From NCBI GenBank assembly GCA_002499945.1, contig DKYP01000038.1:1-10062 (forward strand): a stretch of DNA of 10,062 nt, given 5' to 3'. The notes beneath the pieces were generated by a model. The model did no database searches. It was not told where the DNA came from and saw only the letters and a program-made list of their open reading frames with translations. Origin of the DNA: Lachnoclostridium sp. UBA7097. GTDB taxonomy: Bacteria > Bacillota > Clostridia > Lachnospirales > Lachnospiraceae. Below are positions 1-6,671 of this stretch, piece by piece (the first letter of the stretch is position 1; every line of letters begins with the position of its first letter). The translations under genes were made by a program, and so were the position numbers.

Positions 1-846
1 AAAATCAGGGATAAATATATATGTATTTTGTTATCTGCAATAACTGTTGTTTTTCCTTCTATAGCAGATACTATGTTTTTTACATTTACAATACATTATT
101 ATATGATTGCAATTTTGTCAGGTCTGGCTGGTATTTATTTTATAGAAAAAGTATTTTCTGTAAAAAGTATTTTTATGAAAATACTTTTTCTATTATTATC
201 AGGAATTTTATATGCATGTTCTTTAGGCATTTACCAGGCATATTTTCCTTTTATAGCTTCTGTATTAGTTTTATGTTTAATTGAAAATTGTCTGGACCAA
301 AATGTAAACTGGACAAAAATAATAGAAAAGGCTGTCTATTATTTTATTTCATTATTGTTAGGTTACATAATATACAGAATAATTTTAAATTTCTGCCTTG
401 GAATTTTTAATAGGGAATTGGTAGAATATAAAGGGATAAATAAAATGGGTATTATAGAGTTAGGACAAATACCAGCATTATTATACAAAGTTTATTCGTC
501 ATACCTTATGTTATTTAAAGAAGATTTTATTTCAATAAATGCAAATTTACTTGCCAAAGTAGTTATATTTTTAATTTTTTTATATATTTTGGTTTCATTA
601 TTTTTCACATGGAAAAATTGTAGTAAGTTAAAATTTGCAGGGTTGTGTATTTTTATTGCTATATTGCCATTAGCTTCACATTCAATTATTATAATGGTGC
701 CAGAATCAGATATAAGAACTATGATGTCTTTAGGGACTATTTCAATATTTTATCTGCCTTTAATTTTTTTTGAAAAAGCTGGATATGGTAAAATAAATAT
801 AGAAAAAAAGATAATGGGCGTGGGGGGGGGGGTAATAGTATTTTGA
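1..846 (+). CDS. GtrII-type membrane glucosyltransferase, N-terminal part in window (left end cut; frame broken at poly-G)
   Basis: The reading frame is open from base 1, so the true start lies upstream of the window. The visible 281 residues are almost entirely hydrophobic membrane helices separated by short loops. An SLGIYQAY segment (about 222-245) and an ESDIRTMMSL loop (about 703-732) match my memory of the GtrII family (Glucos_trans_II), which adds glucosyl groups to cell-surface polysaccharides from a lipid-linked donor. The frame runs through eleven G and then stops at 844-846 (tail GVGGGVIVF), in the middle of what should be the next membrane helix. Adding one G or removing two joins it to the downstream frame (843-1268) through NSILIFVFILAILNY, an obvious transmembrane helix. 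The gene is very AT-rich, as surface-polysaccharide genes often are. Membrane protein and frame break are clear; the exact family is likely but not proven. Confidence 0.75.
   Translation, partial: KIRDKYICILLSAITVVFPSIADTMFFTFTIHYYMIAILSGLAGIYFIEKVFSVKSIFMKILFLLLSGILYACSLGIYQAYFPFIASVLVLCLIENCLDQNVNWTKIIEKAVYYFISLLLGYIIYRIILNFCLGIFNRELVEYKGINKMGIIELGQIPALLYKVYSSYLMLFKEDFISINANLLAKVVIFLIFLYILVSLFFTWKNCSKLKFAGLCIFIAILPLASHSIIIMVPESDIRTMMSLGTISIFYLPLIFFEKAGYGKINIEKKIMGVGGGVIVF
822..832 (+). repeat. Poly-G tract of 11 bases inside the glucosyltransferase gene (candidate phase-variation switch)
   Basis: Eleven consecutive G follow GGCGT within a coding region otherwise dominated by A and T. Such tracts are classic slipped-strand contingency sites. 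With 11 G the upstream frame stops 12 bases after the tract; with 9 or 12 G it reads on into a membrane helix and a C-terminal domain ending at 1268. A sequencing error in the homopolymer is the main alternative. Confidence 0.8.
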
Positions 847-1268
847 TTTTTGTATTTATATTAGCAATATTAAATTATATATGGTTTAGTAATGTTAATT
901 ATAATGCTTTGTATTATGCTAATAAAAAGACTGAAAATTATTTTGAAAGATTGTATTGCAGAATAGAATCTGCGGAAGGTTATAATGAAAATATGCCGGT
1001 TATATTTGTTGGAAAAAATATAACTGATGCAGCTTATGAGGAAAACTGGACAGGAGTTCCATATTATGGTAGTAATTTTATTTCTAAAGAACAGATAAAC
1101 ATGTACTCAAGAAATAAGTTTATATTGAATTATCTAGGAAAAACTTATTCAGAAATTACAGAAGAACAGTATAGCCAGTATAAAAGTGAAATAGACCAGA
1201 TGGATAAGTATCCTAATGATAAATCAGTGAAAGTTATTGATGGAAATGTATTTGTAAAACTAGAATAA
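843..1268 (+). CDS. C-terminal part of the same GtrII-type glucosyltransferase, out of frame with its N-terminal half
   Basis: This 141-codon frame has no convincing start of its own. A TTG at 843 lies downstream of the G-run, which could only mimic a ribosome binding site by accident. It opens with one membrane helix (IFVFILAILNYIWF) and continues into a soluble region of about 120 residues rich in Tyr, Asn and charged residues (NALYYANKKTENYF, then MPVIFVGKN), ending VFVKLE. That is the layout expected at the extracytoplasmic C-terminus of GtrII-type enzymes: a last helix followed by a soluble domain. I read it as the second half of the upstream gene, expressed only when the G-tract length restores frame. 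A separate small membrane protein is possible but less likely. Confidence 0.7.
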   Translation: MIFVFILAILNYIWFSNVNYNALYYANKKTENYFERLYCRIESAEGYNENMPVIFVGKNITDAAYEENWTGVPYYGSNFISKEQINMYSRNKFILNYLGKTYSEITEEQYSQYKSEIDQMDKYPNDKSVKVIDGNVFVKLE

Positions 1269-1389
1269 GTATATATGTTGTACAATGTATATTCTATCTG
1301 TTTTTGGTAACATTTATACATGTTTTTTCAATTCAAATATTTTGTATTTTTGCAATAATATAGAACTTGGAATTATAAGAAAATTTTAT

Positions 1390-1417
1390 TTGTGATTTAA
1401 TAATAATATGATATAAT
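1390..1417 (+). promoter_or_regulatory. Strong extended -10 promoter for the structured RNA upstream of hisB
   Basis: A -35-like TTGTGA (1390-1395) is followed after 16 bases by a perfect TATAAT (1412-1417) preceded by TGA, giving an extended TGnTATAAT element. Transcription should begin near 1424, about 255 bases before hisB and just upstream of the structured RNA. The promoter is directly visible; its use is inferred. Confidence 0.65.
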
Positions 1418-1423
1418 AAAAAA

Positions 1424-1640
1424 GTATAGTTGAAAACAAAGCAGGATGTGGATTTTTACAGTTGCCCTCTAGTATTAACGAAAGAGGGTGATGCCAATAA
1501 CATCCTACCGTCCAAAGTAAATGATATTTCTTTTTGATTATTATTACTGAGGGCAACTGGGGAACTATAATCCCAGAAACTTTTCTAAGTAAATTATACA
1601 CCAGAGCCACTTGCTTTTCAAGTGGCCTGGTTAAATTATT
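1424..1640 (+). ncRNA. Structured non-coding RNA with a pseudoknot (candidate raiA-motif-like RNA) between the glycosyltransferase gene and hisB
   Basis: This stretch has no plausible gene but strong RNA structure. An 11-bp perfect helix joins 1459-1469 (CAGTTGCCCTC) to 1549-1559 (GAGGGCAACTG). A 7-bp helix joins 1443-1449 (AGGATGT) to 1500-1506 (ACATCCT); because one arm lies outside and the other inside the first helix, the two form a pseudoknot. A local hairpin, 1465-1470 with 1483-1488, competes with the long helix, so alternative folds are possible. The RNA ends in a bulged 12-bp stem (1601-1630) and has its own strong promoter. Size (about 215 nt), pseudoknot and host type fit the raiA-motif RNA of Firmicutes, but I name that from memory. 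A cis-acting leader for hisB is the main alternative. It lacks the canonical T-box motif. Confidence 0.5.
1601..1640 (+). terminator. Stem at the 3' end of the structured RNA, terminator-like
   Basis: CCAG-A-GCCACTTG (1601-1613) pairs with CAAGTGGC-CTGG (1619-1630). This makes a 12-bp stem with one bulged A and a 5-base loop, followed by TTAAATTATT. The tail is only moderately U-rich, so termination may be partial and allow read-through into hisB. Confidence 0.45.
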
Positions 1641-1679
1641 GTAAAATATAAGTGTAGATAATGATAAAGGAGATTTGAT

Positions 1680-2267
1680 ATGGGACGCAGTGCAGATATT
1701 TCCAGAAAGACAGGGGAAACAGATATTAGGATTGGGTTTGGCATTGATGGTACAAGCAAGGCAGATATAAGTACAGGTATTGGTTTTTTTGACCATATGC
1801 TTGAAAGTTTTGCAAGGCATGGGCTTTTTGACCTTACGGTATCAGCCAGAGGGGATTTGGAGGTTGATTCACACCATACTATTGAAGATACTGGTATTGT
1901 ATTAGGACAGGCAATAAAAGAGGCAGCGGGCAGTAAGGAAGGGATTAAGCGGTTTGGTGAATGTATACTGCCAATGGATGAAGCACTTGTGTTATGTGCC
2001 TTGGATTTATCTGGACGGCCATATCTTATGTATGATATAGAACTTACTGTGCCAAAGGTCGGGGGTTTTGATACAGAGATGTTACATGAATTTTTTTATG
2101 CAGTAAGTTACAGTGCAGGAATGAACCTTCATCTTAAAATGCTTGACGGGGTTAATAACCACCATATAATTGAAGCAACGTTTAAAGCTTTTGCAAAGGC
2201 TCTTGACAGGGCACTTGAATATGATAATAGGATTGCAGGTGTGCTTTCTACAAAGGGAAGCCTGTAA
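1680..2267 (+). CDS. hisB: Imidazoleglycerol-phosphate dehydratase
   Basis: HisB dehydrates imidazole-glycerol phosphate to imidazole-acetol phosphate in histidine biosynthesis, using Mn-bound histidine and glutamate residues in the cytoplasm. The 195-aa product has the full length of the monofunctional enzyme and the family hallmarks: TGIGFFDHML near residues 33-42, the metal motif DSHHTIEDTG near 62-71, and the second metal motif NNHHIIEATFKAFAKAL near 158-174. The ATG follows an AAAGGAG site (1667-1673), and the C-terminus (VLSTKGSL) is also typical. No other his gene lies on either side, so it appears as an orphan. It sits behind the structured RNA at 1424-1640, which may or may not control it. 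No phosphatase domain is fused to it. Confidence 0.96.
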   Translation: MGRSADISRKTGETDIRIGFGIDGTSKADISTGIGFFDHMLESFARHGLFDLTVSARGDLEVDSHHTIEDTGIVLGQAIKEAAGSKEGIKRFGECILPMDEALVLCALDLSGRPYLMYDIELTVPKVGGFDTEMLHEFFYAVSYSAGMNLHLKMLDGVNNHHIIEATFKAFAKALDRALEYDNRIAGVLSTKGSL

Positions 2268-2427
2268 CTAGTGGATGTAGTGCTATAAAAAAGGTTTTAT
2301 ATGGCTTACTGTTAAATCCTTGTAGTAAATTTCAACTGCCTGTAATGCAAAAAATATTTGATGTAAAAGGAAAAGCAGAGTATAGTGTATGTATACGAAA
2401 TAAAAACTAATCCGGTCATACATTGCT

Positions 2428-2478
2428 GCAACTGTGTAGTATTTATATTTATACTATTTTATGTAAAAATATAGTTGC
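2428..2478. repeat. Nested dyad overlapping the RiPP promoter (possible operator)
   Basis: An outer pair GCAACT (2428-2433) and AGTTGC (2473-2478) flanks an inner pair TAGTAT (2437-2442) and ATACTA (2451-2456). The right outer arm runs into the -35 box of the promoter that precedes the precursor peptide gene. A regulator binding site is plausible; chance pairing of AT-rich DNA is the alternative. Otherwise 2268-2427 shows nothing coding, only a weak AT-rich stem near 2284-2298. Confidence 0.3.
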
Positions 2479-2503
2479 AAAATTATCAATCATATGATAT
2501 TAT
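2475..2503 (+). promoter_or_regulatory. Extended -10 promoter of the RiPP operon
   Basis: TTGCAA (2475-2480), a 17-base spacer and TATTAT (2498-2503) preceded by TGA form a good vegetative promoter. Transcription would start near 2510, leaving a leader of about 105 bases before the precursor peptide gene. Confidence 0.55.
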
Positions 2504-2615
2504 CAGTATAAATAATTTTAATCTTATTAAGTAAAGTAGCAATGGAAATGGTTTGTAATTGGCAATATTCCTAACTGTAAAAGTTTTTTTGCAAATGAAA
2601 GGAGGATTTTTATTT

Positions 2616-2915
2616 ATGACAATGGAAGTAAGGGAAAGAATTGAAAAAGCTATTTTAGCATCGGATGCATTGGAGGATTTACAGAAGTGCAGAAGTTTGA
2701 CAGATTTCCGCCGCATTATTGATGTTGATGGAGAGCATGTGAGTGATGAAGATATTATTGCTTATTTGGAAGAAGTAAAGGCAAAATATCTTAAGGCAAG
2801 GTCGGCTTTATTGAAAAATGAAAAAGCCGATATTGTAGCTGACAGCGGGGATGGCAGTGAAGCTGTTGGAAGTACCTGGATTACAATTACTCCTATTGCA
2901 TTAATTACAATTTAA
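2616..2915 (+). CDS. RiPP precursor peptide with a Thr-rich, cysteine-free C-terminal core
   Basis: A 99-aa peptide starts at ATG 2616, 11 bases after a strong AAAGGAGG site; an in-frame upstream extension is rejected because it runs through this site. Residues 1-70 are charged and helical (EVRERIEKAILASDALEDL, later DEDIIAYLEEVKAKYLK) and look like a leader, loosely recalling Nif11-type leaders. A flexible acidic linker follows (ADSGDGSEAVG, residues 75-85). The last 14 residues, STWITITPIALITI, are hydrophobic with one Ser and four Thr (87, 90, 92, 98). The only Cys is Cys25, inside the leader. The gene directly precedes a YcaO enzyme and a LanM-type dehydratase, so it is the natural substrate. 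Neither the cleavage point nor the modified residues can be read from the sequence; VG at 84-85 is one candidate. Function is inferred from context and composition. Confidence 0.8.
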   Translation: MTMEVRERIEKAILASDALEDLQKCRSLTDFRRIIDVDGEHVSDEDIIAYLEEVKAKYLKARSALLKNEKADIVADSGDGSEAVGSTWITITPIALITI

Positions 2916-2948
2916 TTTAAAAATTTTTTTAAACTATAAGTTAATCCT

Positions 2949-2976
2949 TATGCCGCCGCCTTTGGCTGGCGGCATA
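2949..2976 (+). terminator. GC-rich stem between precursor and enzyme genes (attenuator or mRNA stabiliser)
   Basis: TATGCCGCC (2949-2957) pairs with GGCGGCATA (2968-2976), extended by GCC/GGC around a TTT loop with one bulged T. It is a lone GC-rich island in AT-rich DNA, 34 bases after the precursor stop. No U-run follows, so it more likely gives partial termination or protects the precursor mRNA, favouring peptide over enzyme synthesis. Confidence 0.5.
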
Positions 2977-3023
2977 AATAGTTTTGGAACCAGTTTAATA
3001 AGCCATATTTATTGGAGGTTACA

Positions 3024-4862
3024 GTGGGACATATAGACCAGACACATTTTAAAGAGTGTACTCCCCAGATAACAGTTGGAAAAATACAAAAGATTTTGCA
3101 GAAATACAATATTGTAGTAGATGAAATCTGGGGAGAAGACAGTCCAATCGGAAGCTGTTCACTGCGTATTGTTTTTCCTGGTACAGATATTGGCACAAAC
3201 GGAAAAGGTATTGATAAAGACTATGCCAGGGCAAGTGCGTATGGTGAGTTTATGGAACGGCTGCAAAACCAATATTTGTACAGTTACCGCTTCCAGAATA
3301 TTTATGGGAACAGGACAATGTTTTTAAATGATACAGCTATTTCTATTGAAACTCTTTTGGAAGAAAATGCCTTTACGGCATTCTACTTCAGGAATATGGG
3401 GGCAGAAAATTTTACATATAATGAAAAAATATCTTTTTTAAAAAAATATCTTTTTTCTGAGGTTTTAAATCCTTTTGATGAAAAACCTTATACTGGCAGG
3501 GAATTTTATAGTATGCGCCAGAGAAAAAAACAAATTCTGTGTGTAGAAATGTATGATTTTTTATACGGGTCAAATGGAATGGCTTCTGGAAATAGCATAG
3601 AAGAAGCCCTGATACAGGCAATATCAGAAATTTATGAACGTTTTGTACAAGGAAAGATATTAGAAAATAAAATATGCCTGCCGGACGTTCCGGAACATTA
3701 TATTGCAAATTTTCCTGAAGTTGAAGCTATGTACCATTTATTCCAAAAGATTCCAGGTTATAAAATCCAGATGAAAGATGCTTCACTGGGTGGCAGATAT
3801 CCTGTGGCAGTTCTTATTGTCTGCTGCAAAAATTCTGGCCATTATGGGATAAAAACGGGGGCGCATCCTGATTTTGGAATTGCAATGGAGCGTACCCTGA
3901 CAGAAGCATTCCAGGGAATGGGACTTTCCCAGTTTGCAAATACCAGTTCACTGGATTTTGAGGATAATCAGGTTAATACAGTTATCAATAAATATAATTC
4001 TTATAAAATAGCAGGAGGACAGTATCCTGTTTCTATATTTGAAGATGAGGCAGACTATGCGTTTACACCTGTAGAAGATGTAAAAGGGAAAAGTAACAAA
4101 GAAATTTTGGGAAAGATGTTGAAAGAAATTCTTGAAGAGGGCTATGATATCCTGTTCCGGGATGTATCTTTTCTGGGATTCCCCAGTGTGCAGGTAATCA
4201 TTCCAGGTATGAGTGAAGTGGTAAAACCAGAGCCAGAAACTATACGTGCACAAAATTCATTAAAGTATTGTTCTTTTTTAATGCGCAGTAAGATGGATTT
4301 AGAAACAGAAGATATAAAGATTCTGTTAAATACATGCCAATTCTGGAAAGAATCTATTTTTCAAAACCAGGTAAAATCCTATTATAATCTTCCATTAAGG
4401 GCAGATTTCCTGGGAGAAAAAGACGGGGAAGAATTACTATTATTAATTTGCATTTGTTTTTTTGTATTGGGGAAAAAACAAGAAGCTTACCAGGAAATCA
4501 GCTACTATTGCAGAAAGAAAAGAATGTTTTATGATGACTGGAAAAATGAAAAAGTTCTTTGCATGAAAGATTGTATGGGAGCGCTTTCATCAGAAGTCCC
4601 AGTGGAAAAAGCCAAAAAAATTCTGGGCAAATTTTATGAAGAAGAATTATTAGAACATACTTTTGAATTACTTGGACATCCCTCCAGGCTCTTAAAAAGG
4701 GTATTTCCGGGAACAAACTGTCCAAATTGTACAAACTGTTTTTTCTGTAAGAGCTGTGACCATAAATATTTCCAGGAGTTATATGGTTTTTTGATGAAAG
4801 CACAGAATAATTATTCTGGTACAATATTTTATGAGGAATGGCAGAAGGAATTAGGCATATGA
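3024..4862 (+). CDS. YcaO-family ATP-dependent peptide-modifying enzyme with a CxxC-repeat C-terminal tail
   Basis: YcaO enzymes use ATP to activate backbone amides, forming azolines, thioamides or amidines. The 612-aa product carries the nucleotide-binding signatures: SAYGEFMER at 71-79, NGMASGNSIEEAL through SEIYER at 184-206, and AHPDFGIAMERTLTEAFQG at 280-298. The YcaO domain begins near the N-terminus, so no ThiF/E1-like partner domain is fused, and the proline-rich PxPxP end typical of azoline-forming members is absent (it ends QKELGI). A helical C-terminal region carries CPNCTNCFFCKSC, five Cys at exact three-residue spacing (566-578), suggesting a metal site or sulfur relay. GTG 3024 lies 5 bases after GGAGG; an earlier TTG at 3012 would overlap that site. 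Its stop overlaps the dehydratase start (ATGA). Family certain, reaction unknown. Confidence 0.9.
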   Translation: MGHIDQTHFKECTPQITVGKIQKILQKYNIVVDEIWGEDSPIGSCSLRIVFPGTDIGTNGKGIDKDYARASAYGEFMERLQNQYLYSYRFQNIYGNRTMFLNDTAISIETLLEENAFTAFYFRNMGAENFTYNEKISFLKKYLFSEVLNPFDEKPYTGREFYSMRQRKKQILCVEMYDFLYGSNGMASGNSIEEALIQAISEIYERFVQGKILENKICLPDVPEHYIANFPEVEAMYHLFQKIPGYKIQMKDASLGGRYPVAVLIVCCKNSGHYGIKTGAHPDFGIAMERTLTEAFQGMGLSQFANTSSLDFEDNQVNTVINKYNSYKIAGGQYPVSIFEDEADYAFTPVEDVKGKSNKEILGKMLKEILEEGYDILFRDVSFLGFPSVQVIIPGMSEVVKPEPETIRAQNSLKYCSFLMRSKMDLETEDIKILLNTCQFWKESIFQNQVKSYYNLPLRADFLGEKDGEELLLLICICFFVLGKKQEAYQEISYYCRKKRMFYDDWKNEKVLCMKDCMGALSSEVPVEKAKKILGKFYEEELLEHTFELLGHPSRLLKRVFPGTNCPNCTNCFFCKSCDHKYFQELYGFLMKAQNNYSGTIFYEEWQKELGI

Positions 4863-6598
4863 GTGATAAGTTCAAATCAGAAATTTTTTCAAGGGCACTT
4901 TTTCTGGAAGAACGTATGCAAACCAGTAACTTGAAATTTGAGTTATGTGAAGAAACAGACAGGGATTTTGTTTTTTGGAAAGAAAAAGCAGAAGAGGTTT
5001 TTTTGCATCGTTTGCAGTGTTATGATATCTCAGAAGAACATGCCAAAATTCTTTGTGGAAAAGTTTCCTGCCATTCTGGATGCGGGCCGGAATGGCTCAG
5101 GTTATTGGACAGTTTCCAGAAATTTCTCAGAACGTACAGGGAAACTTTGAAGAAAAATATTTTGGAGATATCTTTTACAGTCAAAAATTTTCCATTGATT
5201 TTGTCAGACTGCCTTCTTCCATTTGTAATCTATGCGAAAGCCAGATATTCGCATATGTTTCCAGACCACATATTTACCATGGATGGGAAAAATGCGGTTT
5301 TTTATTCCCTGTTTTGCAGATTGTCAGGGATAAGCAAGATGATAATTATGGAATATTTTGAATCCTGGCTTAATTTGCAGGAAAAGGGGGATTATCCATT
5401 TGAATCACTTATTTATGATGAATATAAGGAACTTTTTCTTAAATATCCTGTATGGGCACGTCTTGTAATGGAAAAGATACTTGAATGGAAAAGTTTTACA
5501 CTGCAATGGATATCTAATGTAGAAAAAGATTATAAAGAAATCTGCAGCTGCTTTTCGCTTTGTGGGAAGATATGCAACATTACAGGAGATGCAGGGGATA
5601 TACATGCAGGAGGGAAAAGTGTACTTATTCTGGAATTTGATTCCGGACAGAAGCTTGTATATAAACCCCACAGTTTAGCTTGTGATTTATGTATAAACCA
5701 ATTATTCCAGGAAATACAGAAAAGAACAGGCATTATTTTTTATGCTCCTAAAGTACTTCAAAAGACCACTTATGGGTTTTCTGAATATATAATGGCTTTG
5801 GAAGCGGAAAATATAAAAGATATTAAGGAGTATTTCTTTTATCTGGGTAATTTACTATGTGTTTTATATCTTACAAATGGGAAAGATTTTCATTATGAAA
5901 ACATAATTGCATCAAAAAATAAATGCTTTTTAATTGATACAGAAACTGCCTTCCAGCCATTTGCATATAAAAATTATACTTCATCTTTAAAAAAAAGCGG
6001 AATGCTGGAAATAGATTTTGAGGGAAAAAGCGGAATGTTTTCTGGGATATCGGGATGTGGCAAAAACCAGATTTATTATAAAGGGCAGCCTTGTAACCCA
6101 TCACAATATCTGGATAAAATTTTAGAAGGATTCCAAAAATTCTGGAAATTTGTTGCAAAGCAGAAAGATGATATTTTTTCTATAGTTTCAGAGGCTTCAA
6201 AAGGTGCAGAATGGCGCTATGTGCTCCGGCCTACCAGGAATTATGCTGCACTCTTATATGAAGCGCAGACCCCTGAAAATATGAAAAGTGGTATACGCTA
6301 TTCTGCTTGTTTTGAGAGATTGTATAAACCATGGCTAAAACGCCAGGAAACAGATGGAAAAATAGAATGGTTTAATATTTTTCAAAGTGAATTAAAAGCC
6401 CTTATGAAAGGAAATATTCCTGTTTTTTATTATTGTACAGATAAAGGGATATGTGATGGCCAGAAACTTTTGCATAAAGAATATTTTGAAATGACATTAG
6501 AGGAGTCGCTATATTCAGTAATTCAAAATATGGGAAATGAAAAACTTCAAGAGCAGCTTTCCTATATCCGTGAATCATTGAATATAGATTTTGCCTGA
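4859..6598 (+). CDS. Stand-alone LanM-type (DUF4135) dehydratase without a LanC cyclase domain
   Basis: LanM dehydratases phosphorylate Ser/Thr in a precursor core and eliminate phosphate to give Dha/Dhb. The start ATG 4859 overlaps the YcaO stop, and the N-terminus (FSRALFLEERM) is LanM-like. The kinase-like site is complete: GDIHAGGKSV with D247 and H249, LVYKP with K269, KDFHYEN with D343, H345 and N348, and LIDTET with D360. These spacings match those I recall for CylM (D252, H254, K274, D347, H349, N352, D364). R453 and T459, in and beside VLRPTRNY, match the spacing of CylM residues R506 and T512. The 579-aa protein ends where this domain should end; full LanM enzymes run about 900-1000 aa with a zinc LanC cyclase that is absent here. 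A stop and terminator follow directly, so this is not an edge truncation. Translational coupling to the YcaO gene suggests a joint complex. Confidence 0.9.
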   Translation: MSDKFKSEIFSRALFLEERMQTSNLKFELCEETDRDFVFWKEKAEEVFLHRLQCYDISEEHAKILCGKVSCHSGCGPEWLRLLDSFQKFLRTYRETLKKNILEISFTVKNFPLILSDCLLPFVIYAKARYSHMFPDHIFTMDGKNAVFYSLFCRLSGISKMIIMEYFESWLNLQEKGDYPFESLIYDEYKELFLKYPVWARLVMEKILEWKSFTLQWISNVEKDYKEICSCFSLCGKICNITGDAGDIHAGGKSVLILEFDSGQKLVYKPHSLACDLCINQLFQEIQKRTGIIFYAPKVLQKTTYGFSEYIMALEAENIKDIKEYFFYLGNLLCVLYLTNGKDFHYENIIASKNKCFLIDTETAFQPFAYKNYTSSLKKSGMLEIDFEGKSGMFSGISGCGKNQIYYKGQPCNPSQYLDKILEGFQKFWKFVAKQKDDIFSIVSEASKGAEWRYVLRPTRNYAALLYEAQTPENMKSGIRYSACFERLYKPWLKRQETDGKIEWFNIFQSELKALMKGNIPVFYYCTDKGICDGQKLLHKEYFEMTLEESLYSVIQNMGNEKLQEQLSYIRESLNIDFA

Positions 6599-6626
6599 TA
6601 GTTATACATAAAATTGGGCAATACAG

Positions 6627-6667
6627 AAAATCCTGGAATATAAACCATTAATTCCAGGATTTTTATA
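6627..6667. terminator. Bidirectional rho-independent terminator
   Basis: AAAATCCTGGAAT (6627-6639) and ATTCCAGGATTTT (6651-6663) form a perfect 13-bp stem with an 11-base loop. A-rich and T-rich flanks make it work in both directions. It ends the RiPP operon on the plus strand and the convergent transporter gene on the minus strand. Confidence 0.85.
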
Positions 6668-6671
6668 TTAA

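Noticed and set aside
1269..1288. Palindromic TTGTACAA just after the glycosyltransferase gene as an operator
   Set aside because: Only 8 bases are perfect in AT-rich DNA, with no promoter placed to be controlled by it.
1484..1496. GAGGGTGATGCC resembling the T-box motif GGGTGGTACCGCG
   Set aside because: The key TGG and ACCGCG bases are missing, and the motif lies early in the RNA rather than just before a terminator.
1386..1820. A 144-codon minus-strand frame across the structured RNA and the 5' end of hisB
   Set aside because: It overlaps the certain hisB start, has no ribosome site, and its composition looks like antisense of real features.
2346..2411. A 21-codon frame between hisB and the precursor gene
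   Set aside because: No ribosome site, no recognisable features, and length expected by chance.
2559..2615. An upstream TTG-start extension of the precursor peptide
   Set aside because: The extension is read through the AAAGGAGG site that clearly serves ATG 2616.
2616..2915. Calling the precursor a lanthipeptide
   Set aside because: There is no Cys in the C-terminal half and no LanC cyclase, so lanthionine rings cannot be supported from this window.
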